Source of the DNA: an uncultured Ruminococcus sp.
Lineage (GTDB): Bacteria; Bacillota; Clostridia; Oscillospirales; Ruminococcaceae
Length of the DNA: 46,713 nt
NCBI GenBank assembly: GCA_944388405.1
Contig: CALXIQ010000003.1
Location: forward strand, 1-46,713
Direction of reading: 5' to 3'
How positions within the stretch are numbered: the first letter of the stretch is position 1; each line of letters starts with the position of its first letter. A program made the translations under genes and the position numbers. Below, in pieces: positions 25,039-33,620 of the stretch. The notes beneath the pieces were generated by a model. It was not told where the DNA came from. It saw only the letters and a list, made by a program, of their open reading frames with translations, and did no database searches.

Positions 25039-26196
25039 TTACAGCAGCTTTATTGTAAAAACGGTCATAAGAAAAGTTAAAATCGTCCACGCCAGCAAGG
25101 CGGTGCTTGTGGCGGAGGTTTTAAGCTTTTCCCCCAGCGTTAGATGGGACTCGTCGTTTTTTATATTAAAGTTCCATCCGCCGCTGTTGATAAGAAGTGA
25201 ATATACCACAATCGCTCCTGCAAAAATTGCAAGACATATGGCGGTTTCGGCTATCTTTCCCTCTATATATCCCAGCTGAAGCGACAAAGCCGTCATAATG
25301 TAGGTCAGCACCCTGCTGCTTATTCTCATAGCGAAAGCCGTATAAATAGACCCGGTTCTGATAGTGAAAAGTCCCACCACCAATGAAGCGCAGAAAATAT
25401 AAACAATCTGCGAAAAGCTGTAATAGCATAAACAGTTGACAAAGCCGGTTATAATAATTGCAAACAAATCGCCAAACTGCCTGAACGTCTGTAAAATAAG
25501 ACCTCTGAACAGTATCTCCATAAGAATGGGCGCTATAATGCACTGAACAATAAAAAAGACAAGCATTACCGCCTGATTTTCGGTATAAATATAGTCATAG
25601 TAGGTAGAATCAATATTTACCAGTGCAAATAAGTGAGCCAGAACAAAGTTGCCGATACGCCCTATAGCCATAACCACCAGCATTATCAACACGCCGAACG
25701 CCCCTATTTTAACCGAACCCTTAGCCATCGGAAGCATAACCTTTACCGGCAGCCTCGACAGAAACTTGAACACTAAAATAGGAACAATGTATTTCAGCAG
25801 GTTAAACGCCGCCACAAACATAACGATCTCGGCGTCTATAGGCTGATGGGTGTAAAAATCGGAATAATATATATCTGCGCCGTCGTTCAGATCGAAATAA
25901 TATCTGACTGTAAGCATATTCGCCACGTCCACAGCCAGCATAACAAGCATTGTAATCCCCAGCAGCAGGCAGCATTTAAGCAGCGTTTTCTTTTCGGCAT
26001 GGGCAGGCTTTTTATCAACATACCCTTCTCCATAGACGTAGGTATGCTCTCTTGTATCGTGAACAAATTGATACCCGTAGGGATTTTTCTTATCATCACG
26101 CCATTTCAGAAATGCGCTGCTGTACTCCTCATTCTGGTTCTGATATTCATGCTCTTTCGCTACATCTATCATATAGTCGTCAGCTTTTTTCTTCAC
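25039..26196 (-). CDS. CPBP-family membrane protein with degenerate protease motifs
   Basis: The 385-residue protein has about eight membrane helices and the C-terminal fold of CPBP (Abi/Rce1-type) intramembrane proteases, shown by APILMEILFRGLILQTFRQFG and VVGLFTIRTGSIYTAF. The usual first motif EExxxR is reduced to a single Glu (MEILFR). The second-motif His is not evident (CYYSFSQ), and the HxxxN motif appears as RISSR. A protease role is therefore doubtful. It is read from GTG 26196 with GGAGGTG upstream. It shares an operon with tadA, 46 nt away. Confidence 0.7.
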   Translation of the reverse strand: MKKKADDYMIDVAKEHEYQNQNEEYSSAFLKWRDDKKNPYGYQFVHDTREHTYVYGEGYVDKKPAHAEKKTLLKCCLLLGITMLVMLAVDVANMLTVRYYFDLNDGADIYYSDFYTHQPIDAEIVMFVAAFNLLKYIVPILVFKFLSRLPVKVMLPMAKGSVKIGAFGVLIMLVVMAIGRIGNFVLAHLFALVNIDSTYYDYIYTENQAVMLVFFIVQCIIAPILMEILFRGLILQTFRQFGDLFAIIITGFVNCLCYYSFSQIVYIFCASLVVGLFTIRTGSIYTAFAMRISSRVLTYIMTALSLQLGYIEGKIAETAICLAIFAGAIVVYSLLINSGGWNFNIKNDESHLTLGEKLKTSATSTALLAWTILTFLMTVFTIKLL

Positions 26197-26251
26197 GGCT
26201 TCACCTCCGTTCGGCTTTACTGCCGCTTACTGCGGCTGATTTGTTACTTTA

Positions 26252-26280
26252 ATTATAGCATATTTCTATTTTATATTCCA
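26252..26280 (-). promoter_or_regulatory. Promoter of the CPBP-tadA operon
   Basis: Minus strand TGGAAT (26280-26275), 17 nt, TGC-TATAAT (26257-26252) with an extended -10. Confidence 0.55.
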
Positions 26281-26327
26281 CAGTTTTGAAATGTGTTTAC
26301 TGGATTTTAACAGTTGTTTAATCATAC

Positions 26328-26360
26328 GCAAAAAAGCCCCGGATTTTAATCCGAGGCTTT
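26328..26360 (-). terminator. Terminator of the str operon after tuf
   Basis: Minus strand AAGCCTCGGAT pairs with ATCCGGGGCTT and runs into TTTTTTG. Confidence 0.93.
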
Positions 26361-26388
26361 TGTATTACAATAAAATGTTTGCTGAAAA

Positions 26389-27588
26389 TTATTCCTGAAC
26401 AGCAGTTACAACGCCTGAACCTACAGTTCTGCCGCCCTCACGGATAGCAAAACGAAGTCCCTCTTCGATAGCGATAGGAGTGATAAGCTCAACATCCATT
26501 GATACGTTATCGCCGGGCATGCACATTTCCTTATCAGCAGGAAGTGTGATAACGCCAGTAACGTCTGTTGTTCTGAAATAGAACTGAGGTCTGTAGTTGT
26601 TGAAGAAAGGAGTATGACGTCCTCCCTCTTCCTTCTTCAGAACGTAAACCTGACCTGTGAACTTTGTATGAGGATGAATGCTGCCGGGCTTGCAGAGAAC
26701 CTGTCCTCTTTCAATGTCAGATCTTTGAATACCACGGAGAAGTGCACCGATGTTATCGCCAGCCTCAGCGTAGTCCAGAATCTTTCTGAACATTTCGATA
26801 CCGGTTACAACAGTCTTAGCTCTTTCCTCAGTAAGACCGATGATCTCAACTTCGTCGCCTGTGTTGAGCTTTCCTCTCTCAACTCTACCTGTAGCAACTG
26901 TTCCACGACCTGTGATGGTGAATACGTCCTCAACAGGCATCAGGAAAGGCAGATCTGACTTACGGTCAGGAGTAGGAATGAAGTTGTCAACAGCATCCAT
27001 AAGGTCAAGGATAGGCTTGTAAGCAGGATCGGAAAGATCGTCGGGAGCATTAAGAGCAGCAAGAGCAGAACCCTTGATGATAGGTGTATCATCGCCAGGG
27101 AAATCATACTTGTTAAGAAGCTCTCTGATATCCATCTCTACCAGCTCGAGAAGCTCTTCGTCGTCAACCTGGTCAGCCTTGTTCATGAATACAACGATTG
27201 AAGGAACGCCAACCTGACGAGCGAGCAGAAGGTGCTCTCTTGTCTGAGCCATAGGACCGTCAGAAGCAGCAACTACCAGGATAGCGCCATCCATCTGAGC
27301 AGCACCGGTGATCATGTTCTTAACGTAGTCAGCGTGACCAGGGCAGTCAACGTGAGCATAGTGACGCTTGTCGGTCTCGTACTCAACGTGAGCTGTGTTG
27401 ATTGTAATTCCACGCTCTCTCTCCTCAGGAGCCTTGTCGATCATGTCGTAAGCCTCATACTTAGCCTGACCCTTAAGAGCAAGAGTCTTTGTGATAGCGG
27501 CAGTAAGAGTAGTCTTACCATGGTCAACGTGTCCGATAGTACCGATGTTAACGTGGGGTTTTGTTCTTTCGAAATGTGCCTTTGCCAT
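26389..27588 (-). CDS. tuf: Elongation factor Tu
   Basis: EF-Tu delivers aminoacyl-tRNA to the ribosome. G-domain motifs GHVDHGKT (19-26), DCPGH and NKAD are intact, and all three domains are present in 399 residues. AAGGAGG precedes the ATG. It closes the str operon and also has its own promoter in the fusA-tuf gap. Confidence 0.99.
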   Translation of the reverse strand: MAKAHFERTKPHVNIGTIGHVDHGKTTLTAAITKTLALKGQAKYEAYDMIDKAPEERERGITINTAHVEYETDKRHYAHVDCPGHADYVKNMITGAAQMDGAILVVAASDGPMAQTREHLLLARQVGVPSIVVFMNKADQVDDEELLELVEMDIRELLNKYDFPGDDTPIIKGSALAALNAPDDLSDPAYKPILDLMDAVDNFIPTPDRKSDLPFLMPVEDVFTITGRGTVATGRVERGKLNTGDEVEIIGLTEERAKTVVTGIEMFRKILDYAEAGDNIGALLRGIQRSDIERGQVLCKPGSIHPHTKFTGQVYVLKKEEGGRHTPFFNNYRPQFYFRTTDVTGVITLPADKEMCMPGDNVSMDVELITPIAIEEGLRFAIREGGRTVGSGVVTAVQE

Positions 27589-27643
27589 AGGAATTTTTCC
27601 TCCTTAAATTTTTATAGTTTATAAAATACCGTACTATAATGTA

Positions 27644-27672
27644 ATTATATCAGATATCTTAAAATATTGCAA
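27644..27672 (-). promoter_or_regulatory. Internal promoter of tuf
   Basis: Minus strand TTGCAA (27672-27667), 17 nt, TATAAT (27649-27644), in the gap between fusA and tuf. Confidence 0.8.
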
Positions 27673-27700
27673 TAGGTGAAATGAATATTTTTCAATAAAA

Positions 27701-29779
27701 TTAACCCTTGCTTCTGGAAGTAATGATCTTCTCGGAAATCGACTTAGGAACTTCGATGTAGCTGTTAGGCTCCATAGAATACTGTCCTCTTCCCTGAGTC
27801 TTTGAACGCAGGTCGTTAGAGTAGCCGAACATTTCGGAAAGCGGAACGAGAGCGTCAACCTGAACTGCTCCCGGTCTGGTTTCCTGACCGAGGATCTGTC
27901 CTCTTCTTGAGTTAAGGTCTCCGATTACAGTTCCAAGATAATCATCAGGAGCAATAACGGTAACCTTCATAATAGGCTCGAGAATTACGGGATCAGCCTT
28001 TCTCATAGCCTCCTTGAACGCCATAGAACCGGCGATCTTAAACGCCATTTCAGAGGAGTCAACTTCGTGATATGATCCGTCGTAAAGCTCAACCTTAACG
28101 TCTACAACCTGGAATCCTGCCAGAACGCCCGATTCCATTGCGCCCTTGATACCTGCGTCAACAGCGGGAATGTATTCCTTAGGAATAGCGCCTCCCACAA
28201 CGTGGTTAACGAACTCGTATCCTGCGCCTGACTCGTTGGGCTCGATATTGATCTTAACGTGACCGTACTGACCTTTACCACCCGACTGCTTAGCGTATTT
28301 GTAATCAACGTTAGCGCTCTTTCTGATTGTTTCCTTATAAGAAACCTGAGGAGCGCCTACGTTAGCCTCTACCTTAAACTCACGGAGAAGTCTGTCTACA
28401 ATGATCTCAAGGTGAAGCTCGCCCATTCCGGCGATGATCGTCTGACCGGTTTCCTCAGAAGTCCAGGTCTTGAAGGTAGGATCCTCTTCTGCAAGCTTTG
28501 CAAGAGCGATGCCCATCTTTTCCTGACCCGCCTTGGTTTTCGGCTCGATAGCAAGCTGAATAACAGGCTCAGGGAATTCCATTGACTCAAGTATTACAGG
28601 ATTCTTCTCATCGCAGAGAGTATCGCCTGTGGTTGTATTCTTAAGACCGATAGCGGCGCCGATATCGCCTGCATAGATGGTATCGATGTCCTTTCGGTCG
28701 TTTGAGTGCATCTGAACGATTCTTCCGATTCTCTCATCCTTATCCTTTGTGGAGTTGTAAACGGTAGAACCGGCGGTAAGAACGCCCGAATAAACTCTGA
28801 AGTAGCACAGCTTACCAACGAACGGGTCGGTTGCAATCTTGAACGCAAGGGCTGCAAACGGCTGATCGTCGCCGGAAATTCTCTCTACCTCTTCGCCTGT
28901 TTCCGGATTGATTCCCTTGATATGAGGAACGTCAATAGGAGAAGGCATATAGTCAACAATAGCGTCAAGCAGCTTCTGAACACCCTTGTTTCTGTAGGAA
29001 GTACCGCAGGTTACGGGAACCATTGTGTTTGCAATGGTGCTCTTTCTGATTACCGCTTTCATTTCCTCGATGGATATTTCCTCGTCGGCGAAGTACTTTT
29101 CCATAAGCTCTTCGTCAACCTCTGCCAGATGCTCCAGCAGGTCGGCATGATACTGCTCAGCCTTTTCCTTCATATCCTCGGGAATGTCAACAACCTGAAT
29201 GTCGGTACCAAGATCGTTTGTGTAAATGTATGCTTTCATTTCAAGCAGGTCAATAATGCCCTTGAAGTCGTCCTCTGCTCCGATAGGAAGCTGGATAGGA
29301 ACTGCATTGCAGTGCAGTCTTGAATGAAGCATATCAAGTACGTTATAGAAATCGGCGCCCATAATATCCATCTTGTTTACATAGATCATTCTGGGAACCT
29401 TGTAGTTATCAGCCTGACGCCAAACCGTTTCAGTCTGAGGCTCAACTCCGCCCTTAGCGCAGAGAACTGTTACAGAGCCGTCAAGTACACGAAGCGAACG
29501 CTCAACCTCAACCGTAAAGTCAACGTGACCCGGTGTGTCGATGATGTTCAGTCTGTGACCCTTCCAGTAGCAGGTGGTTGCTGCGGAAGTAATTGTAATT
29601 CCTCTTTCCTTCTCCTGCGCCATCCAGTCCATTGTGGAAGCTCCGTCGTGGGTTTCACCGATTTTATAGTTTACGCCGGTATAAAACAGGATACGTTCCG
29701 TAGTGGTGGTTTTTCCGGCGTCGATGTGTGCCATGATACCGATATTACGGTAATCCTGCAATTTACATTCTCTTGCCAT
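27701..29779 (-). CDS. fusA: Elongation factor G
   Basis: EF-G drives translocation on the ribosome. The 692-residue protein has [34 protein letters not shown] and NKMDIMG in the G domain, and the C-terminal domains IV and V are complete. It lies between rpsG and tuf as usual. AAAGGAGG precedes the ATG. Confidence 0.99.
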   Translation of the reverse strand: MARECKLQDYRNIGIMAHIDAGKTTTTERILFYTGVNYKIGETHDGASTMDWMAQEKERGITITSAATTCYWKGHRLNIIDTPGHVDFTVEVERSLRVLDGSVTVLCAKGGVEPQTETVWRQADNYKVPRMIYVNKMDIMGADFYNVLDMLHSRLHCNAVPIQLPIGAEDDFKGIIDLLEMKAYIYTNDLGTDIQVVDIPEDMKEKAEQYHADLLEHLAEVDEELMEKYFADEEISIEEMKAVIRKSTIANTMVPVTCGTSYRNKGVQKLLDAIVDYMPSPIDVPHIKGINPETGEEVERISGDDQPFAALAFKIATDPFVGKLCYFRVYSGVLTAGSTVYNSTKDKDERIGRIVQMHSNDRKDIDTIYAGDIGAAIGLKNTTTGDTLCDEKNPVILESMEFPEPVIQLAIEPKTKAGQEKMGIALAKLAEEDPTFKTWTSEETGQTIIAGMGELHLEIIVDRLLREFKVEANVGAPQVSYKETIRKSANVDYKYAKQSGGKGQYGHVKINIEPNESGAGYEFVNHVVGGAIPKEYIPAVDAGIKGAMESGVLAGFQVVDVKVELYDGSYHEVDSSEMAFKIAGSMAFKEAMRKADPVILEPIMKVTVIAPDDYLGTVIGDLNSRRGQILGQETRPGAVQVDALVPLSEMFGYSNDLRSKTQGRGQYSMEPNSYIEVPKSISEKIITSRSKG

Positions 29780-29800
29780 ATATATCCTCCTTTATACTTA

Positions 29801-30271
29801 TTACCATCTGAAATGAGCGAAAGCCTTGTTAGCCTCTGCCATCTTATGTGTATCGTCACGCTTCTTGCATGAACCGCCTACGCCGTTAAGAGCGTCAAGG
29901 ATTTCTGCGGCAAGTCTTTCCTTCATAGTAGCCTCGTTTCTTTCACGAGAATACTTTGTAATCCATCTGAGTCCCAGTGTCTGACGTCTTTCGGGTCTTA
30001 CCTCCATAGGAACCTGGTAGGTAGCACCGCCCACACGGCGAGCCTTAACCTCCAGCTCAGGCATGATATTATTCATAGCCTCTTCAAAAACCTCAAGCGC
30101 GGGACGACCCGTCTTTTCCTCTACGATTTCAAATGCTCCGTAAACAATCTTCTGAGCTACGCCCTTCTTGCCGTCCAGCATGATGTTATTTACCAGACGA
30201 GTTACAAGCTTAGAATTGTATACAGGATCAAGAAGCACGTCTCTCTTAGCAACTTTACCTCTTCTTGGCAC
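29801..30271 (-). CDS. rpsG: 30S ribosomal protein S7
   Basis: S7 nucleates assembly of the 30S head. I start at GTG 30271 ([20 protein letters not shown]), which gives the standard 156 residues; AAGGAGGG lies 8 nt upstream. An upstream in-frame GTG at 30289 would overlap that site and is rejected. The C-terminus ([14 protein letters not shown]) is typical. Second gene of the str operon. Confidence 0.98.
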   Translation of the reverse strand: MPRRGKVAKRDVLLDPVYNSKLVTRLVNNIMLDGKKGVAQKIVYGAFEIVEEKTGRPALEVFEEAMNNIMPELEVKARRVGGATYQVPMEVRPERRQTLGLRWITKYSRERNEATMKERLAAEILDALNGVGGSCKKRDDTHKMAEANKAFAHFRW

Positions 30272-30289
30272 TTTAATTCCCTCCTTCAC

Positions 30290-30490
30290 AAATAAATGAA
30301 TTCACAGGTACTCGCTCTATAGCCTTAAGCTATAGCCCCGTCAGTCCAATGCAGAGGATAAAATACTATTTTGCAAACGCAAAACACAAATATATATTAA
30401 TCACTCTACACGCAACTGTGGTCTTCGCAGTATGCGACAATGAGTCTAACCTTAACAAATAAATTTTTCAATCAAAGCCTTACGCTTTAA
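30290..30490 (-). other. Spacer between rpsL and rpsG with a hairpin
   Basis: A 200-nt spacer, long for this gene pair. On the minus strand CTATAGC pairs with GCTATAG (near 30337-30319), about 50 nt before the rpsG ribosome-binding site. It might be an autoregulatory leader of an S7-like type, but I see no recognised motif. Confidence 0.4.
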
Positions 30491-30913
30491 TTACTTGGCT
30501 CCTGCCTTAGGCTTCTTGGCGCCGTACTTTGAACGTGCCTGCATTCTCTTGGCAACGCCCTGAGCGTCAAGTGTTCCTCTGATGATGTGGTAACGCACAC
30601 CGGGGAGGTCCTTTACACGTCCGCCTCTGATAAGAACAACGCTGTGCTCCTGCAGGTTGTGACCGATACCCGGAATATAAGCGGTTACTTCGTTTCCGTT
30701 TGTCAGCTTAACTCTGGCGATTTTTCTCATAGCTGAGTTAGGCTTCTTAGGTGTAGCGGTTCTTACTGCTGTACATACGCCTCTCTTCTGAGGACAGCTC
30801 TGGTCGATAGCTACCTTCTTCTTTGAGTTGTAACCCTTCTGAAGTGCAGGTGCTGTAGACTTGGTTTCAAGAACGTCTCTTCCCTTTCTTACTAACTGGT
30901 TAAAGGTTGGCAT
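30491..30913 (-). CDS. rpsL: 30S ribosomal protein S12
   Basis: S12 lies at the decoding centre. The 140-residue protein has the conserved [17 protein letters not shown] and [21 protein letters not shown] blocks. The [10 protein letters not shown] loop around the classical streptomycin position keeps Lys (wild-type form). First gene of the str operon; GAAAGGAG precedes the ATG. Confidence 0.98.
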   Translation of the reverse strand: MPTFNQLVRKGRDVLETKSTAPALQKGYNSKKKVAIDQSCPQKRGVCTAVRTATPKKPNSAMRKIARVKLTNGNEVTAYIPGIGHNLQEHSVVLIRGGRVKDLPGVRYHIIRGTLDAQGVAKRMQARSKYGAKKPKAGAK

Positions 30914-30973
30914 GATTTCTCTCCTTTCGCAAAATACTATACGACTGATTACAATTCATCAGCATACTTTTAT

Positions 30974-31002
30974 ATTATACACCTCTGCAACCCCCATGTC
31001 AA
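30974..31002 (-). promoter_or_regulatory. Promoter of the str operon
   Basis: Minus strand TTGACA (31002-30997), 17 nt, TATAAT (30979-30974). A second TGTTATAAT box at 31097-31089 could be another, weaker start. Confidence 0.9.
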
Positions 31003-31103
31003 GCGGTTTTTTCAAAATTTGAGTTCATTATTTACCACAAAAATTTCATTCCTACCTATGTATTATTTGCCCTTTTCCACAAAGCATACATTATAACACG
31101 CTT

Positions 31104-31146
31104 AGACCCGGTTACCGCTTTGCGGTAACCGGGTCTGCTTTTTTGA
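31104..31146 (+). terminator. Strong hairpin between the str operon and the anti-sigma gene
   Basis: A perfect 15-bp stem, AGACCCGGTTACCGC / GCGGTAACCGGGTCT, with a 3-nt loop. Its T tract is on the plus strand although no plus-strand gene lies before it. On the minus strand it directly follows the frameshifted end of the anti-sigma gene. Confidence 0.75.
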
Positions 31147-31452
31147 TTACAATGCAAGTTCTATGTCTAACTCTGCAATTCCTGTGGATATTCTGAGCAG
31201 ATAGCTTTCGCCGGCGTCATAGTTTTCATCAAACTCACAGGCAGTTTTGCTCTCATACGGGTCAAAATAAAAGCCATTACCCGGAACAGGGACGGTAATT
31301 TCCAAATCCGGCTGATAAGGATAAAGATTTATCCCGCAGAATCCGCATGAAAATTTAATATAATCCTCCGTGTTATTTCGATAGATTACCGAAGCGCTTA
31401 TGCTGTTTTGCTCTCTGTCATATTCAATTCTATCAGACAGGTAACAGTGCCG
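31147..31452 (-). pseudogene. Displaced C-terminal segment of the anti-sigma gene (frameshift)
   Basis: Past the stop of the upstream frame (31398), the -1 frame stays open from 31452 to a TAA at 31149-31147. It encodes about 100 residues of well-formed Ig-like sequence (SISASVIYRNNTEDYIKFS, LEITVPVPGNGFYFDPYES, YLLRISTGIAELDIELAL). It has no start codon or ribosome-binding site of its own and overlaps the upstream frame by 55 nt. I read it as the real C-terminus, separated by a one-base indel, or by a sequencing error. Confidence 0.65.
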
Positions 31453-32897
31453 TCATATGAATCAAACTGCGCCGAGCCATTTTCCAGCAGCTCACTTACG
31501 ATAGTATCCTCATTAGGCGTCGACCATTTTACATCAAGCTTTGCTTCTTGCTGATTAAACACCCCGCAAATAACCGATATCTCTCCATATATTACCATCT
31601 CTGCTTCGCTTTTTGTTCCGACATCTCCATTCTCAACCATCTTCTCAACAAATTCAGTCTTGCTCATGCCGGAAAGGTTATAATCCTCGCTATCAATCAC
31701 ACCATCCTTGTTAAAATCAAGTGGGTTGGATTCTTCCGTGGCTTGTGCAAACTCTTCTGCTTTTTCATCAAACAACTCCATTAAAGCCGCTGTGCTTTGT
31801 TCGCTTTTTGATACCATTAGATCCCCTTCCTCTGAGCTGAAGAACACATTCTCCGCCGTTTCATACACAAAATACTCATACTTCTCGCCGTTTACGTCCC
31901 TTGTAATTACAAATGTCCGCTGAGGTGTAAAGTCGTAGGCTATTTTCTCCGGGTCTGACCTGATTGCTTCCATATAATCAGCTATCGTCTTATCAAGTTT
32001 CACCTTTTCAGTTTCGTCGGTTATCTCGGCTTCAAATATCATTTCCGATTCATCTGCCGCCATTTCTCTGACTGTATAGTCTGATTCAATTTCACTGACG
32101 ATTTGAGAAATATCTCCGAAACCGTCCGCTGTCTGAATGATGTCAGAATAAATATCACTCATATCCTCAAGGGAAGTCTCCTGATTATAACCTACCCTTA
32201 CCTGACTGCCCGCTTCAAGCTGCTCGAGGGTGATAATGCTGTTTTTCTCATCAAAAATGTACCCCACATTAATGTGAACAGTATAAGTTTCGTCCGTTTC
32301 CTCCGACTGCATTACAAACCCGTCCTGTGTGACCTCAATTACCTGACCGCTGAGGTAATCCCCAGTTAAGTCGGTGATATATCCTCCCTCCTCAAGGCTT
32401 GCGATACGCTGGAGTATGCCGCAGGAGTTAATCATCTCGGGATAGGTTTCCATTCTGTAGCCGTCGTAGTTTACAATCAGGGTATCCCCTGTTTTAAATC
32501 TGTCAAAATCCGTTTCGTTGTTGTTCTCGTCGTAAAAAACGCAGTCGTCCGTAAAGGAAACACTTACCAATCCTCTCCCCTGCTCATATACTGTCACGCT
32601 GTTTTCATTTACGTCAACAGCTATTGCAGTGAAAAACTCACCCGAGCTGTCCGCTATAAAACGGTTTTGGTCGGCGGTTTCAGGCGAACTGCCCCTTCCG
32701 CTGTCGATAAGCTCGCCGCTGTTTACAAGCTGTCCCACCGCCGCAATACCTGCCGTTATCAACGCCACAACACACACCGCTGCGGTTAGAAAACGTCTTT
32801 TTATATACACCTTTTTGTTGTCCTCCACAGCCGAGGCGGCTTTTGCTTTCCAATCCTTCGGTGTGGTTAATTTATCAAAAATCCTTAGCTGTTTCAT
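31398..32897 (-). CDS. Membrane-bound putative anti-sigma factor with extracellular EF-hand
   Basis: The product has a short cytoplasmic N-terminus (about 33 residues), one membrane helix (about 36-57) and a large extracellular part. Following an ECF sigma gene by 44 nt, it is probably its anti-sigma partner, although no known anti-sigma domain is evident. A single calcium-loop motif, DFNKDGVIDSEDYN, sits near residues 393-406 and resembles half a dockerin. I use ATG 32897, 10 nt after AAAGGAG; a GTG at 32906 overlaps that site. The frame ends at 31398, but an open -1 frame continues to 31147, so the gene is probably longer. Confidence 0.7.
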   Translation of the reverse strand: MKQLRIFDKLTTPKDWKAKAASAVEDNKKVYIKRRFLTAAVCVVALITAGIAAVGQLVNSGELIDSGRGSSPETADQNRFIADSSGEFFTAIAVDVNENSVTVYEQGRGLVSVSFTDDCVFYDENNNETDFDRFKTGDTLIVNYDGYRMETYPEMINSCGILQRIASLEEGGYITDLTGDYLSGQVIEVTQDGFVMQSEETDETYTVHINVGYIFDEKNSIITLEQLEAGSQVRVGYNQETSLEDMSDIYSDIIQTADGFGDISQIVSEIESDYTVREMAADESEMIFEAEITDETEKVKLDKTIADYMEAIRSDPEKIAYDFTPQRTFVITRDVNGEKYEYFVYETAENVFFSSEEGDLMVSKSEQSTAALMELFDEKAEEFAQATEESNPLDFNKDGVIDSEDYNLSGMSKTEFVEKMVENGDVGTKSEAEMVIYGEISVICGVFNQQEAKLDVKWSTPNEDTIVSELLENGSAQFDSYDGTVTCLIELNMTESKTA

Positions 32898-32941
32898 TGT
32901 CTGCACTCCTTTCCGCCATTTACTGCTCAGATTCCGTCCTT

Positions 32942-33421
32942 TTATTCGGTAAGGAATTTCCTCAGCCGCTCCCGTCCTCTTTTCAGATGGGATTTCACCG
33001 TGTTCTCTTTCATTCCGGTTAGTTGTGCGATTTCCTTTACCGAATACTCTTCGTAATAGTACAGATAAATCGCGTCCCTCTGTTTCGGGGGAAGGCTGAA
33101 AACCAGCTGAGCCAGCTCAACATCGTTTTTGTCCTCAAAAGGAATAACAAGCTCGTTAAGGTTGACGGTGTTCTTCCTCAATCTGTACCGCAGAACACTT
33201 CGGCACTCGTTGAGCGCAACCGTAATGAGCCACGCCTTGACATTAGGGGGATCGCCCTTTTTAAGCTCCTTGAAAAGCTTGAAAAACGTATTCTGAAAAC
33301 AATCCTCCCCATCGGAATAGTTTCCGGTATGCACAATACACAGCCTTGTTACCATATCGGCATACTCCTCGATATATTGAAGATACTCCCGCTTTACTTT
33401 TTCATCTGTGTTGTTTCCCAT
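32942..33421 (-). CDS. ECF-type RNA polymerase sigma factor
   Basis: A 159-residue sigma factor with region 2 (ADMVTRLCIVHTGNYSDGED, FQNTFFKLFKE, AWLITVALNECRS) and region 4 (LPPKQRDAIYLYYYEEYSVK, EIAQLTGMKENTVKSHLKRG). ATG 33421 is preceded by AAGGGGG; an in-frame TTG at 33442 has no such site. It is probably held inactive by the membrane protein encoded next. Upstream lies a possible autoregulatory ECF promoter. The large cell-surface GH5 gene lies just upstream on the same strand, so it may belong to the regulon (inference). Confidence 0.92.
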   Translation of the reverse strand: MGNNTDEKVKREYLQYIEEYADMVTRLCIVHTGNYSDGEDCFQNTFFKLFKELKKGDPPNVKAWLITVALNECRSVLRYRLRKNTVNLNELVIPFEDKNDVELAQLVFSLPPKQRDAIYLYYYEEYSVKEIAQLTGMKENTVKSHLKRGRERLRKFLTE

Positions 33422-33446
33422 GCTTTTCGCCCCCTTCACCAATTAA

Positions 33447-33473
33447 AACGCCGATGACTGCAATCAAGTTGCA
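33447..33473 (-). promoter_or_regulatory. Candidate ECF promoter of the sigma gene
   Basis: Minus strand TGCAACTT (33473-33466), 15 nt, CGTTTT (33450-33445). The AAC -35 core and CGT -10 core are typical of ECF promoters. The spacing from the -10 to the ATG is short (about 24 nt). Confidence 0.45.
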
Positions 33474-33549
33474 TACATTTTTAAAAAATACACCGCCTTT
33501 GAATTTATACCATACAATAATGGCTGTAATATGAACAAATCCACACTTG

Positions 33550-33588
33550 CATAAAAACGCCCGGGGCTGAAAAACAGTCCCGAGCGTT
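33550..33588 (-). terminator. Terminator of the GH5 gene
   Basis: Minus strand AACGCTCGGGACTG pairs with CAGCCCCGGGCGTT (two mismatches) and is followed by TTTTTATG. Confidence 0.9.
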
Positions 33589-33620
33589 AAAGCTAACGTT
33601 TGATAGATAATATCAATAAT

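Noticed and set aside
28706..29872. Two long plus-strand frames antisense to fusA (205 and 182 residues)
   Set aside because: They mirror the strongly biased codons of a conserved essential gene and resemble no protein family.
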